Shown piece by piece: positions 1 through 11,487 of a DNA stretch of 64,000 nucleotides. Position numbers and translations under genes: made by a program. Below the pieces are notes generated by a model. That model was not told the origin of the DNA and ran no database searches. It saw only the letters and a list, made by a program, of their open reading frames with translations. The stretch is taken from positions 1,209,401 through 1,273,400 of the forward strand of contig OX359198.1 of the NCBI GenBank assembly GCA_947172415.1, given 5' to 3'. Numbering within the stretch: the stretch's first letter is position 1; every line of letters starts with the position of its first letter. Source of the stretch: Chondrosia reniformis (Eukaryota > Porifera > Demospongiae > Chondrillida > Chondrillidae).

Positions 1-135
1 CTATGTAGGGAGGCCACCTCTGTAGGGAGACCACCTCTGTATGGAGACCACCTCTGTATGGAGACCACCTCTGTATGGAGACCACCTCTGTAGGGAGGCC
101 ACCTCTGTATGGAGACCACCTCTGTATGGAGGCCG
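1..135. repeat. 17-bp minisatellite at left edge
   Basis: About eight tandem copies of a 17-bp unit (CTCTGTATGGAGACCAC with variants) run from the window edge to near 135, just upstream of the first visible SLC26 exon. The array is probably intronic and continues to the left. Confidence 0.85.
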
Positions 136-191
136 CCTCAGTATGTCATTGCCTGTGCTGATGTATGATTTCTATCTATCTTTCTATGAAG

Positions 192-3100
192 GTTATAGTT
201 GCTACAGCAATTTCTTTTGGTATACGGCTGGACCCTGAGCTTGTTTTAGATAATCCTAATAATCAGTCTCGTGGAGGAGTAGCCATTACTGGACCAATAG
301 ATAAAGGGTAAAGGAAGGGATACATGTTACTGACATTGGCATGTCACATCTACTACTTTGAGCTTGACTGATCAATGAAGTTTGTAATAATTGTTGGGCA
401 ATGAAATGGATAATTATTCAATCTCACTCAAAGTACCTGTGAGAGGACATATTGAAGAAACAATTCCAGAAAGTGATCCCTGCTGGTCTAAAATGTTCAT
501 AGTCTTCCCTCACAGTTTTAATTTCTTTAAATTGTCTCTGGCTTTCTGATGTTATCATTTTAATCGAAATGAGTTGGTTGGTTAATTGGTAAAACAAATT
601 AGATCATCCATTAGTAACTTATTTATACATAGTATATATTCCCAATTTCCATCTTAAAAAGGAAAGCTTATACGTATATACCAATATTATATAATAGCAC
701 TAACTAATCTTGAGTTTGCACCTTTTGAAAGTTTAGTTTATGTACTATTACTTAGGAATGGTTACCAGATCTTGATTAATCTCTTACTTTACTCTTTAGG
801 GGTCCACCTAGTACTGTGAACATGCTATCATTCAGTATCCTTAATGAACTAATAGCTGATGCCTTTGTGATTGCTATCATTGGCTATGTCATCAACATAT
901 CTCAGGCCAAGCTCTTTGCAAGGAAGTCCAATTATGCCATCAATTCAAATCAGGTATTCATTAATAAAAATACAATGAATATATGATTGCTGGTCACATC
1001 TTTCCATATTCATTAACTTACAGCAAGCAAGCAGTTACATACATACATAAATAGACTATATACAGATCCTACTGTATATTGAGTAATGCACACTAGGCAA
1101 CTACATCATTAAATTTGCAGACCAATTTTGTAGAATCAGCCCCACCCCACTGCACTCTGGATTAACAAGACTACCTTATATGGTCATTATTAACAAGACT
1201 ACCTTATATGGTCATTATTAACAAGACTACCTTATATGGTCATTATTAACAAGACTACCTTATATGATTATTATTAACAAGGCTACCTTATATGGTCATT
1301 GTTACTACTGAACTGTATTAGAATATGAATTTATTTGTAGCTTTTAAGGGCATCATTTTATGGTGACTTATAGTGTTTATATGTTTTAATATATAGGAAT
1401 TTTTAGCATATGGATTTATGAATCTCTTTGGGTCCTTTGCTGGTAGCTTCCCTACCGCAGGTGCTCTGTCAAGAACAGTGCTACAGCACACGTTAGGAGG
1501 CAATACACAAGTAAGTATTATTGTTATAAATATGCATATTTACGTATAAAAATATGTCTCTATGTCTAATAATCTCCACATATATGACTGTATAGCCTCA
1601 GTCATTAGTGAGGTGCAGTGTGTGTATGTATAGTGACAAGGACTGTAATTAGCACATTCCAGCTGGTGTTGCTGCATTCTTTTGTTTCCACAACAATGAC
1701 ATCAAACACTTGAGACACTCCTGTAGGAACTTATATTATCATTTGTATTATTGTATGTTATACATGTGTATATACAATTCATAAATTCCAAATGATATCT
1801 AATACATACATATGTATATTAATACATACTGGTATATGGCTTAAAAACTACTTTTTCTGTAGCTGGTGTCCATAATTTCCAGTATTGTAGTGATCTTAGT
1901 ACTAAACCTATTGACTCAACTCTTCACATTTCTGCCAATAGTAAGTTTTGTTGTGACATCTGTTCTGACAATCATATGTTATATAAACACTATTGCCATT
2001 TCACATTCATCTAGTCATATAAGTACATAGCATTACATAGTGCAAATGCTTGTAAAGAAGTGACTGTACTTTTGTTCTCGAGGCTGCCTTGGCTGCCATT
2101 ATTGTGACAGCATTACAGGGACTCTATCTTCAAGTCTTTGACCTAAAGAGGTTCTTCAAGTTATCCATATATGATGGAGTAAGTCTCTTAATTATATGTT
2201 TATGCACATATAGAAACATATTGAGAAATTCTGTCTGTATTTACAGTAATGGATGCCTATATATGTACGTACTTATAATACCAGCATATATGGGTGCCAC
2301 AAAGGAGAAATAAGACATATTAATAATTTAGATTACTTCTTACAAATTTTTGATATTTTGAGTTGGTGGCAGTACTGATAGAAATTAATTATTCTATTAA
2401 TGAACCAATGATCTTACTCATGCAACATTTAACTTTATAGGGTTACCAGCTTTTAAACTGTTTGGTGTACCCTATTGAAAATAATATAATAATAATAATA
2501 ATTGCTATTGTTATTTACTTTTTATTTCTTTTTCCATACATAGTGTGTGTGGGCAGTAGTCTTCACCTCAACCTTCATAATAGGGTTAGACATTGGTCTG
2601 CTAATTGGGGTCATCTTCAGCTTGGGAGTAATCCTTGTGTATACAATCTTGTAAGTGTAGAACTTTAAACCCATTTTTAAGTTTTAATGTTATTATATAC
2701 GTACCTATGTACGCATGCATGTTGATATTATAGTTGTTAGCAAATTGAGATATTATTATGACTCCCAGAAACACCAATAAACCAAGCTTTCCTTTCCTCA
2801 TTCATTTCTGATGAAGACCTTCAGGTTGAAACGTTCAATCAGAAAGTTGCATGGCTGAGACTCATAGTAATATCTCTCTAGAATAAGGATTTCTTCTAAC
2901 TGCGTCAAACTTATTTTTGAAAGGATCATCTTTCAACGTCTGACAATCAACAAAACTGCATCTTTAGACTCTCTAAAAGTTGAAAGATGATCTTTTTCAA
3001 AAAGATTGCAACAAATAACCCATATCATTTATACGTATGTAGTTGTTAGGTATGAATAATGAACAGCAACTATTTTTGTTTATATTCGGTGAAGTAACTG

Positions 3101-6100
3101 ACAGTAAAGGTCTAATACTTACATATTCCTTTAGGCCACATTCTGCTGAGCTAGGGGTGGCCAAGACATGGGACCCAGAGTTCTTCAAGTATTCTACAGT
3201 AAGCTGCCACTTCTACATATATATATCCAAGAAGAATCTTTAGTATTCCCGTGGTTATCACACCTAATAATCGAAATGATAATCAAACCAAAAGTAATTA
3301 TATTCAGTCAAACATCATAAAGAGGAAAAAACAGCAATTGCTAGGAATCAAACTCAGGACAGCTGGTTATGACTACCAGTGCTCTGCCACTGAGCTGTAT
3401 ACAACCACCTCCCTCATTCTTTACCTCTTAAACCTAGTAATTTGTCTTCATTCACTAATTAGTGGTGATTCTCTTTATATGTACTTTCAAATCAGCTCTT
3501 TTTCCTATTTCCCATTTCTATCTTTACATGAAGCTCTTTGACTCTTTAGGTGGAGCGCATCAAAGGCATTTGTATTTTCCGATTCAGTTCACCCTTGTAT
3601 TTCGCTAATGCTCCTGTTTTCAAGGCTCAATTAGCTGCTACATGTGGTCTAGAACCAGAAAAGTTGAGTGAAGAAAAGAAGGAAGGCTTTGTTGTGCTTT
3701 TTGATAGAATTAAAGTTAGTGTTAGGCAGTAAAAATATTACTTAAGGAAATGTTTACTAAACAAGGACAAGTAGTGACTATAAAGCAACATTGTTACTTG
3801 ATAGTTTTTAGAAGAAATAATTATTTTTCTAACCTTATATTGTTGATGACTTAACAATTTTTATGTGCTAAACATTCTGTATGTATGTGCGATCATATAT
3901 ATATACACTGGAAAAATATTTTTTTTGTTTTTCTCTTCATTAAAATGTGTGTTAATATACGTATGTATTGTATTCATATACATACACATACGAATCTGTT
4001 AAACAGCCATATTTGCAGAATACGTATATACAAATGTATATTATTGAAACAATTCAATGAGTTTCAGGGGGAAAGTAAGACTGCTGTTTGAAAGGTTTTA
4101 ACAATTTCATGAAGTTTAAGGTTATAAAACTGATACCATTTGCATCAAATTCAATGACCTTGCTCCACATGACATGTATTACATTCATTTTAATTAGAAG
4201 GGTGGGTGTCGTGGAGGATGCTGTGCCCGGTACAATATCAGTGAAGAAGGAAGGAGGGATTCCCTTCTGACTTACAAGGATTCTTCATCAAAAAGAAAAG
4301 ATGTGCCAGAGTCTTTAGAACTAGAAAATGGAAAAGAAGATGTGAAAACAGAGAAGGAAAAAGAGCAGACATTTATTTCTGACCCTGAGTCTTCAACACT
4401 TTCAAAAAGTAAGGGACAAGAAATAATTAATTATTATGTACATAATAGAGTTTACTGTTAAAAAAACTATATGTATTAGTTATACCACGGCGTTGAGGTG
4501 TATATGGGTTTTATATGTACGAGTCACGAGGGCGAGTACGTATATACGTAAACCCATATACACAGAAACACCGTGGTATGAGCTCCGTCGCTTCTTATCG
4601 TTATTTTGGCGGGACTTTCAGGATGGCTCATCTAGCATCTGGTTGGTTTTGCTTAAACGCTGACAACTTCATAGAATACTCTTGCCCTGACTACTCCAAC
4701 TGTCCTAAATGTAAGGAGAATTGTCCAACCTCCAAGTAGAAACGTCTTAGTTTACCATATTTGGGCAGGGATATAACAGGATTTAAGAAGCCGATGCAGT
4801 ATATAGCTTCTTAAATCCTGTTATATCACGGTTATGAAATTTAAACACAGGTGGTGGCCCCGGCAACGGAGTATATATATACTATACATGGATAACCTAA
4901 CGCAGTATTCTTTTCTAGATATGGTTGACATTAATATGAGGCTTATGGATGCATACAAATATATTATAAAAGAACTTACTACTTACGGAAAACCTATAAA
5001 CTTGAATGAAATAAATGTAGAAATATTTATCTATACTTCAAGAAAAGTTCTGTTACAGTATGACTTTTTCTACCTTCATGCCAATAATGCCTACATGTGC
5101 TACATGCAGGTGAAGCTAGTTCAGTTCGTAGGAGCACATATAGTACAACAAAAAGCTCACCTACTAACATAACTCGCAGTAAGACTATTCATGGCTCTGG
5201 AAGCAGTAGAAGAACAAGCAAGTTCATTTCCAAAAGTGGAGTTCATACTACTGATGTACGAACGTGTGTACAGTACATGTGGAGTACATGTAGCATTTCA
5301 TGTATAGTTGTGTATGTACTGCTTTTATGACATGTGTACTTGACTAGTGTACATAAGAGAGTTTATGTACTATATCTCAAGCACGTCTTGTAACTATTCA
5401 AGGAAGCACTTCTCTGAAGTAATGAATAATCACTGGAAGATATTATTTGTAGTCTATTCCTTCATCATAGCCTTTGCACATGCATGGTGCAATTTGCTCC
5501 CTCAGTTCAAACACTTCTCTGTCAATATTACAGTAATTGTATCATTTATTGCTCCTGCGCTATAGTCAATGTTATTACATATATATCTATAGCAAATTGA
5601 AGAGGTGCAGGATGAATTTAAGCAGCTATCTAGTGAATCTAAGAGCAATATAAAGTCACATGGATCCATATACAAGTACCACACTGTCATCATAGACTGC
5701 ACTCCAATCACCTTTGTAGACGGAGGCGGTGTGGAGGCCATACTCCAGGTACAAATCTTTAATTCTTTATTCTTCTTCAAGTACAAATACCCTTCTGTAA
5801 TTACTGTGTATTGAATTTTCTACATAGATATGATATAAACAATAAATCTACTCTTAGCAAAGGAAGGATTACATAAATACAAATTTGTAACATTTTCAAT
5901 GAATTCATGATGTAATAGCTAAACAGTTTAATGAGTACATAATGACTGACTTTACGAGCTGACTTGTCAGTACAATATTAATTTTTAATGGCCTGTGAGT
6001 CACCTGTATAGTGTATAGTGTAACTGATCGTACATGAATTTGTATTAATAAATGTAACCAAAAATCTCTTCATTGCTGATTTATGATGTGATAATTAAAA

Positions 6101-7028
6101 TATTATTATTATTATTATTACGTTGAATAGGGTAGCCATTTTTTTCAGCCATCCCTACTTTAGAGAGTACCAAGGCTGGTGTACCTTTGCTTATTACTTT
6201 GTATTTATACCATTCTATTCCACAGACCGTGAAGGATTATGATGACATTAACATTCAAGTACTCCTGGCTTCACCGACGCGTAAGGATAAATATTTGTAA
6301 ATTAATAGCACACATCTCATAATTTTGTTTGTTTCCTCCCACATGCCAGCATACATGCTAACATTGTTAAGACGTGCTAGCTTTTTTGAGCTGTTTGGCA
6401 GCGACTGGATATTTCCCAGTATTAATGCAGCAGTGGAGTTTGCAAGGGCAGGAAAGAAAGTGGTAGGCTGTTTGGGACAATTCAAATATATATATGTCCA
6501 CAAGTTTTATAAGCAATAGTAACAGAGTCTTAGATATCAACCATTTATGTATGTAGCTTCCTTAGTTCCATTCATTCTCCTCCCAATTTCTTGTGTTCAC
6601 AGAGAGTTGAGTTTGTTCAAGAAGCTCTGGATCTTCTGTTTTTGAACTTTTATGAAAAGCAATGTACTAGTGGTAGAAGATATAACGTTTCCAAAACTGT
6701 AAGTATGCTAAATTTCTTGGATTAGTCACTATCAGTTAGTAACCATTAATTATAAACATCACTTTCCTGGAACCATGGTAATATGCATATAAAGCTAAGG
6801 AAATATATAAAAGACTATATAGACTAATGTACAGTAACTGTACCATGTACTGCAAATTAGGGCTAGCTAATAAAATTTCTCTTTTGAGTTGGGTTTTCTC
6901 TTTTTTCTCTGAAGGTGTCAAAGTTAGCAAAGAAAGTGATGTTGCAATCTCCAACAGCGGAAAACTACGGTAACCTAGGTGGTGTACACAACGGCAAAAG
7001 GCAAAGATCTATCTCTATTCCTGTATGA
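192..7028 (+). CDS. SLC26-family anion transporter, 3' part (5' end outside window)
   Basis: Multi-pass plasma-membrane anion exchanger or channel of the SLC26 (sulfate permease) family. Exons read by splice phase: 192-307, 800-953, 1397-1510, 1863-1940, 2083-2178, 2544-2650, 3135-3198, 3550-3714, 4198-4408, 5110-5255, 5593-5748, 6226-6280, 6350-6462. Candidate terminal exons are about 6603-6698 and 6915-7028. Recognisable family blocks include VIVATAISFGIRLD, FGSFAGSFPTAGALSRTVLQ, LAAIIVTALQGLYLQVFDL, FIIGLDIGLLIGVIF, GICIFRFSSPLYFANAPVF and, in the STAS domain, VIIDCTPITFVDGGGV and RASFFELFG. The loop inside STAS (3715-5592) is long, with a Cys/Gly-rich start (KGGCRGGCCARYN) and Ser/Lys-rich remainder. 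The N-terminal transmembrane half lies off the left edge. Internal phases agree up to 6462; the frame into the last two candidate exons does not close with canonical sites, so the C-terminus is unresolved. SLC26 identity is firm; which paralogue group is not. Confidence 0.9.
1161..1302. repeat. 28-bp tandem repeat in SLC26 intron
   Basis: Five copies of a 28-bp unit (ACAAGACTACCTTATATGGT plus TCATTATTA) lie between exons 800-953 and 1397-1510. The last copies are slightly diverged. Confidence 0.85.
2804..3010. mobile_element. Foldback MITE-like element, family 1
   Basis: Non-coding copy of a family seen about nine times here. Hallmarks are AAGGATCATCTTTC with its inverted copy GAAAGATGATC, a core resembling GAAGACC..GGTTGAAACG, and an edge reading TTCTTCTAACTGCGTCAAACTT. 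It lies in the SLC26 intron between 2650 and 3135. No transposase frame. Confidence 0.65.
3340..3408 (-). repeat. tRNA-derived SINE or tRNA pseudogene
   Basis: Read on the minus strand the block has an A-box-like GCTCAGTGGCAGAGC, a perfect 5-bp anticodon stem CTGGT/ACCAG around a 7-nt loop, and a B-box-like GAGTTTGATTCCTAG. The loop lacks U33 and the T-stem is imperfect, so it is not a convincing functional tRNA. A tRNA-derived SINE head in an SLC26 intron is the best reading. Confidence 0.6.
4482..4579. repeat. Inverted repeat with nested arms
   Basis: Outer arms ATACCACGG (4482-4490) and CCGTGGTAT (4571-4579) enclose inner arms around TGTATATGGGTTT and AAACCCATATACAC (to 4563). The transcript could form a hairpin of about 98 nt. 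It lies in the SLC26 intron 4409-5109. Confidence 0.75.
4770..4827. repeat. Perfect 22-bp inverted repeat
   Basis: Arms of 22 bp (4770-4791 and 4806-4827; left arm begins GATATAACAGGATTTAAG) flank a 14-nt loop. It is in the same intron as the 4482-4579 hairpin. Confidence 0.85.
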
Positions 7029-7757
7029 AGGGAACATTGATGAAGCGATTTGCCAATGACACTTATTATTATATTTTTTTTAAAATGACTGAATTTAGAT
7101 GATCTCTTTTATATATTCTGCTATAACGCAGCCATCCAGTGAAATCTATAAAGTACGTACAGTACTGTATATGCGAAGCTTAAGCGTTGAAGATTCTCCT
7201 TACTTCTTTTTCGTTTTATTCCTCCTTTTTCCCTTTTTTCTTTTCGTTTACTTTCCTTCTTTTTCTCTTTTTTTCTTTTTTAATGACAATAATTGCCGCA
7301 ATATCTTTCCTATTTTTCCTTTTTTTCTTTTTCGTTTTACTTATCTCCTTTTTCCCTTTTTTACTTTTTCGTTTTACACATTTAAATATAATATGCGTAC
7401 ATTAGTACGTACGTGCACTAAATATAATTGCCATGCATTAACCAGCTACTTGTTATGCAATATATATACTTGTTATGCAATAATTTACAAGAGTATACTG
7501 AATGCTTACATAGATGTATATTACAATGAGCTGCATGCATATGGGTTATATTTTAATGTATACGTACGCGTATATCTTATTATACCATGCAATCTCATAA
7601 ATGCATCATTATCGACAATATTGGGATTATAACCACTGCACAATGATCATTTTGTTTGATAATTCTGAAACATACATGTACATGGTTTTAAATTTTTAAA
7701 AAAGGAAAAACAGTTCAACAATGTAGTTTTTAAACAATTTCTTCATGGTTGCATGCT
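7029..7757. other. Intergenic, pyrimidine-rich tract
   Basis: This is the downstream flank of the SLC26 gene. A T/C-rich tract fills about 7195-7380 (repeated TTTTTC and TTTCCC runs), which opens long Phe-rich frames that I do not accept as genes. Nothing else is recognised. Confidence 0.6.
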
Positions 7758-8760
7758 ATTTCTTCTCCTTTTTGAGGTTACTGGATCGCTGCTGTAGTAC
7801 TTCACTTCGCATCACTTTACTGAGTGTAAAGGTGATCCCAGGGCACACCACGAGGAGGTAGAAGTACTTTGTGCCCCAAAAGGCCTCTGGTTTCTCAACT
7901 CTGTTTGACACTTCCACTACTGGCGTCGTAAGAGAAGTTGCTCGGGAACGGTCCGGCGTACCTGACCGACCTGTGACCAGTTACTAGTCCTGCACTGCCT
8001 CACGCTACGGACAGAACAAGCCCGACCCTGGCGGACCACAAACTCCCACCAATGAGAATCATCATGTGCACACAACGCAGCTTGAGAGCACTGTACACAG
8101 ACTTTAGCTCATTGGGATCGGCCAGTTCGCTTTAGAGTAGGGACCCATCGATGAACTATAAGAAAAGAATTAGAGAATATATAATTACCAGCATACGGAC
8201 ATAAACATTGAGCACATGCGCATGTAAAATTCCAAATGCAAATGCAATGTCTTCCAAACCAACCTGATGTGGCAGCCTACAATAGCTTCCTGACCGACTA
8301 CGTAGTGGCACTGGACCACACCAACCTCCAGGTACGGGTCGTATAGCAAGAATCCGCAAGTGCCAATTTAACACACAAGCAAGATTAATAGTGAGATACA
8401 TCTCCAGGCACTAACCCATAGGTAGAGAGACCACCCCACTATACGAACACCGATGACCCTTCGGAAAGGCATGTACCATGACTCGTGCTCCAATCATGGT
8501 TTTCGCATCGATCCACACCAAAGTAGACCTCCAGAGTTGATAGCCCGGAGGCCAAAGACTGAAAATTTTCTCAATTATTTATAAGAAATTGTCGGCGGGA
8601 AGCATCGTGAACTTGGCGGAAAATTGTGGAACCAAATTGTTTTCGAGGTCGTGTTCGAGAAGAATAGGCAACATGTAGTACATGATCCGGCCTATTCAAC
8701 AAGTTGTTATTGTTGTTGAGTTCAGATTCGAAATCAATCGTGGCTATCCAGCGAAGCAAA
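7758..8760 (-). CDS. Possible unidentified gene or decayed gene
   Basis: A block of higher GC than its surroundings with several coding-like stretches on the minus strand. The best is a C-terminal-like frame from about 7945 to a TAG near 7758, containing EKPEAFWGTKYFYLLVVCPG and ending SSNLKKEKK. It has one hydrophobic, possibly membrane, segment and a basic tail. Further open pieces follow upstream: near 8000-8125 (contains DPNELKSVYSALKLRC), near 8200-8350, near 8400-8560 (contains LVWIDAKTMIGARVMVHAF) and 8571-8759. I could not join them by consistent splice phases, and stops separate several. It may be a real multi-exon gene with very short introns or a pseudogene. I do not recognise the family. 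Confidence 0.3.
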
Positions 8761-11487
8761 TCATAACATGTCCAGTGACCTTCATGTATAGAAGCGCTTA
8801 ATTAATAAGGAGCTAATCAATCTCTTAATGACCCTCTCTAATTGTTTTAGCAGTAGTAAACATATGCACAAGCTCTTACAAATGAACTGGCATGTCAAGC
8901 GGCATGTTTCATGTACAACACAGGTGAATTAAGGAACATACAGATATAGTTGTTAACAAGAATTAGGCCTACCTACAGGTTCCTAAATAAATGTACTAGT
9001 TTGAGTGATTGCATATATATATTATATGGTATGGGCTTCTTTAAAAATGCATATGATATCTAACATTTACACTTCCAATTTCTATTGCTCAATCGATTTG
9101 TGTATCCAAAATGGCCGTTTGCTACTTAAGTGAGGAAGTTTGGCGTTGTACAGGCGCTTAACTACGCTGATTGGTAGGTATCTAGTTTAGAGAATCAAAC
9201 AAACTATATATCCGCTTTAAATAAATTCTATATACATATTACAATGTTATGATTAACGACATCTTTACCTCATACTTCATGTGAGAATCATGCAAAATGT
9301 AATTTGTACTTCGAGTACAGTACAAACTAACGTTTGATTACACAGTTGTATGGCTTATTGTGCAGCCTATACTTTATTTGTTGTATGTTCATCTTTGACA
9401 GAAGAATTGTCATGGAAATCAAAATGTCAGTTACCAAGCAACATTTCCAATTAAGAAAGGAGATTACTAAAGTTATATTGGCTTAACCCATTCAGGTGGG
9501 AAAAGATAGTAATGAAACTGTACAATTCCCTTTGAGCAAGACTTGTTTATTGACTTTGATGTGAGTAATAAGTAAAGTTTTCTTATTTCTGTATGTAGCT
9601 ACTTATTGATTTTTTTGAATTGAATAATGATAGCTAATCTTCTCTTGAGCATTCATGATAAATAGATAGATTAAATTTGTCCAGCTGGTATACCTGATTT
9701 AGGGTCCATTCCAGCTCCTAGTAGTTATGGCTATGCTCATTTGGGGGAGTGATTACAATACTGGCCATCAGAGATGTATCTAATGTGCTTACATTGTAGA
9801 GCTTGTTTGCCTCAGTATAGTCTACCTCTATTTCTAACTTCACTTACATATGTAGAACAGTTCCCTGGCAACCATTCAATTGGAAATAAAGTATTCAATT
9901 ATTCATGTGACTCTCACTTGTAGAACAAACTTTATACATGTAAGTCAAGTGCTATCTTCACCTAGTCAGCTGATCACAATTGAGATCAGGCAGTTTCTCC
10001 AATGTACATGAAAGAAAGAAACATTAATAGTTGTACGTAAAGGTGACATATTGTGGGTACTATGTATGTATAGTTTATGTGCATGTCCTTTTAACAGGAC
10101 CTATCTGTGACTGTTTTAAGTAGAGAATTACTTTGTAAATTATTAAATTCACTTTTGTGTCCAACTTTTTCACTGCAACAGCACATGACAGTGGTTGATA
10201 TAATTAATAACATGTTTTTGCAGGATTTATGTCTGAACATGCACTAATTGAATAGCAACTTCTTTGAGGGTTACAATGCCTTCTAATTGAGTCTAGAAGA
10301 ACTTAACTTTTATAATCCCTCAAACTACAGGAATTACAGTTTTCTATACTGCATGGGGAAATATACAGGCCTATATATGTAGCAACCTTAACTTACTTCT
10401 ATACTGCAGGGGGAAATATACAGGCCTGTATATGTAGCAACCTTAACTTACTTCTATACTGCAAGGGAAATATACAGGCCTGTATATGTAGCAACCTTAA
10501 CTTACTTCTATACTGCATGGGGAAATATACAGGACTATATATGTATGTAGCAACCTTAACTACAATGTATGTTGTATAACTTATGTGTTAGTGTATATAT
10601 GTAATTGTTAATAGGTTTAGCAAGTGAGGCTTTGGTATAAAGATTTCCTTGGCTACTGTAAATTGGATACATTTGGCAAAAGTACCTTGAATACGTAACC
10701 ATGGCATTAGCTATGTCCTAGTGTACTTTGACTATACTATGGTATTTGTAAGTGCTATTAATTTGGTTGTCAATTAAGAACAAGTGATTTTGTTTGCCTT
10801 AACCATAACCCTTACCTAAATTGCTTGAACAAATCAGTTAAGTATATTACATACACATACATGCACCTGAATTATCTATGCAATATCACTTACCTGTGGA
10901 CATGGTTGATGTCAATATGAGATAGACTTTAACCTTTCTTGTGAATCTCACTAGGTATCAGATTAATGGAAATGTCAATGTTGTTCCTAAAGGTGCATGT
11001 TGTTAAGTGTGCTGTAATACATGTATATTAAGCTTTTAACAGGAACTGTATGTGTGACTGCTAGGTAGAAAACTATAAATATATAGAGATTTTAAAAGCA
11101 TTGTGACTTTCTGTACATGTACTGTATGTATATGTATATGTACATTTCTACACAGCAATTAACCCCACGCCAGTGCTTGATTCAATAACATGTTTGGAAG
11201 GATTTGTGTCTGTACCAAATGAATAGCATGCAAGCTTTTCATGATGCTACATCTCTATAAGGCTCTGGGAATACTAAATTAGAGAACTGATAAATATATA
11301 ACTTTTTGAACTAATTGCAGTGCTCTATAAAGTGTACATGTACAGTAGCTATAGCAAGCATAATTTGCCAAGATTAATCACATGTAGTTTCATTTAGTGT
11401 GATACTGCATAATATGTACGTAGGTGTACATTGCTTATGATGTATCCAATTTATGAATCATACATACATACACTGTACAGTGAAACA
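8761..11487. other. Intergenic, no gene recognised
   Basis: AT-rich sequence downstream of the kinase gene. I see no convincing coding exon on either strand. The only structure noted is the 55-bp tandem repeat at 10338-10555. Confidence 0.55.
10338..10555. repeat. 55-bp tandem repeat, four copies
   Basis: Four tandem units of about 55 bp, each with TTCTATACTGCAGGGGGAAA, TATACAGGCCT and GTAGCAACCTTAACTTAC. Copies differ by a few bases, the last being most diverged. Confidence 0.9.

Noticed and set aside
3340..3408. Functional tRNA gene
   Set aside because: No U33, imperfect T-stem and no clear acceptor stem, so I call it a tRNA-derived repeat.
4515..4739. Cys-rich open frame ending CPKCKENCPTSK
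   Set aside because: It lies between two inverted repeats in an SLC26 intron, overlaps one hairpin, and cannot be placed in the transporter frame. Probably element-derived.
7099..7632. Phe-rich open frame
   Set aside because: Low-complexity pyrimidine tract with no homology pattern and no splice partners.
9108..9165. ATGGCC start with short open frame
   Set aside because: Only about 16 codons before a stop, with no convincing donor or following exon. Not enough to call a gene.
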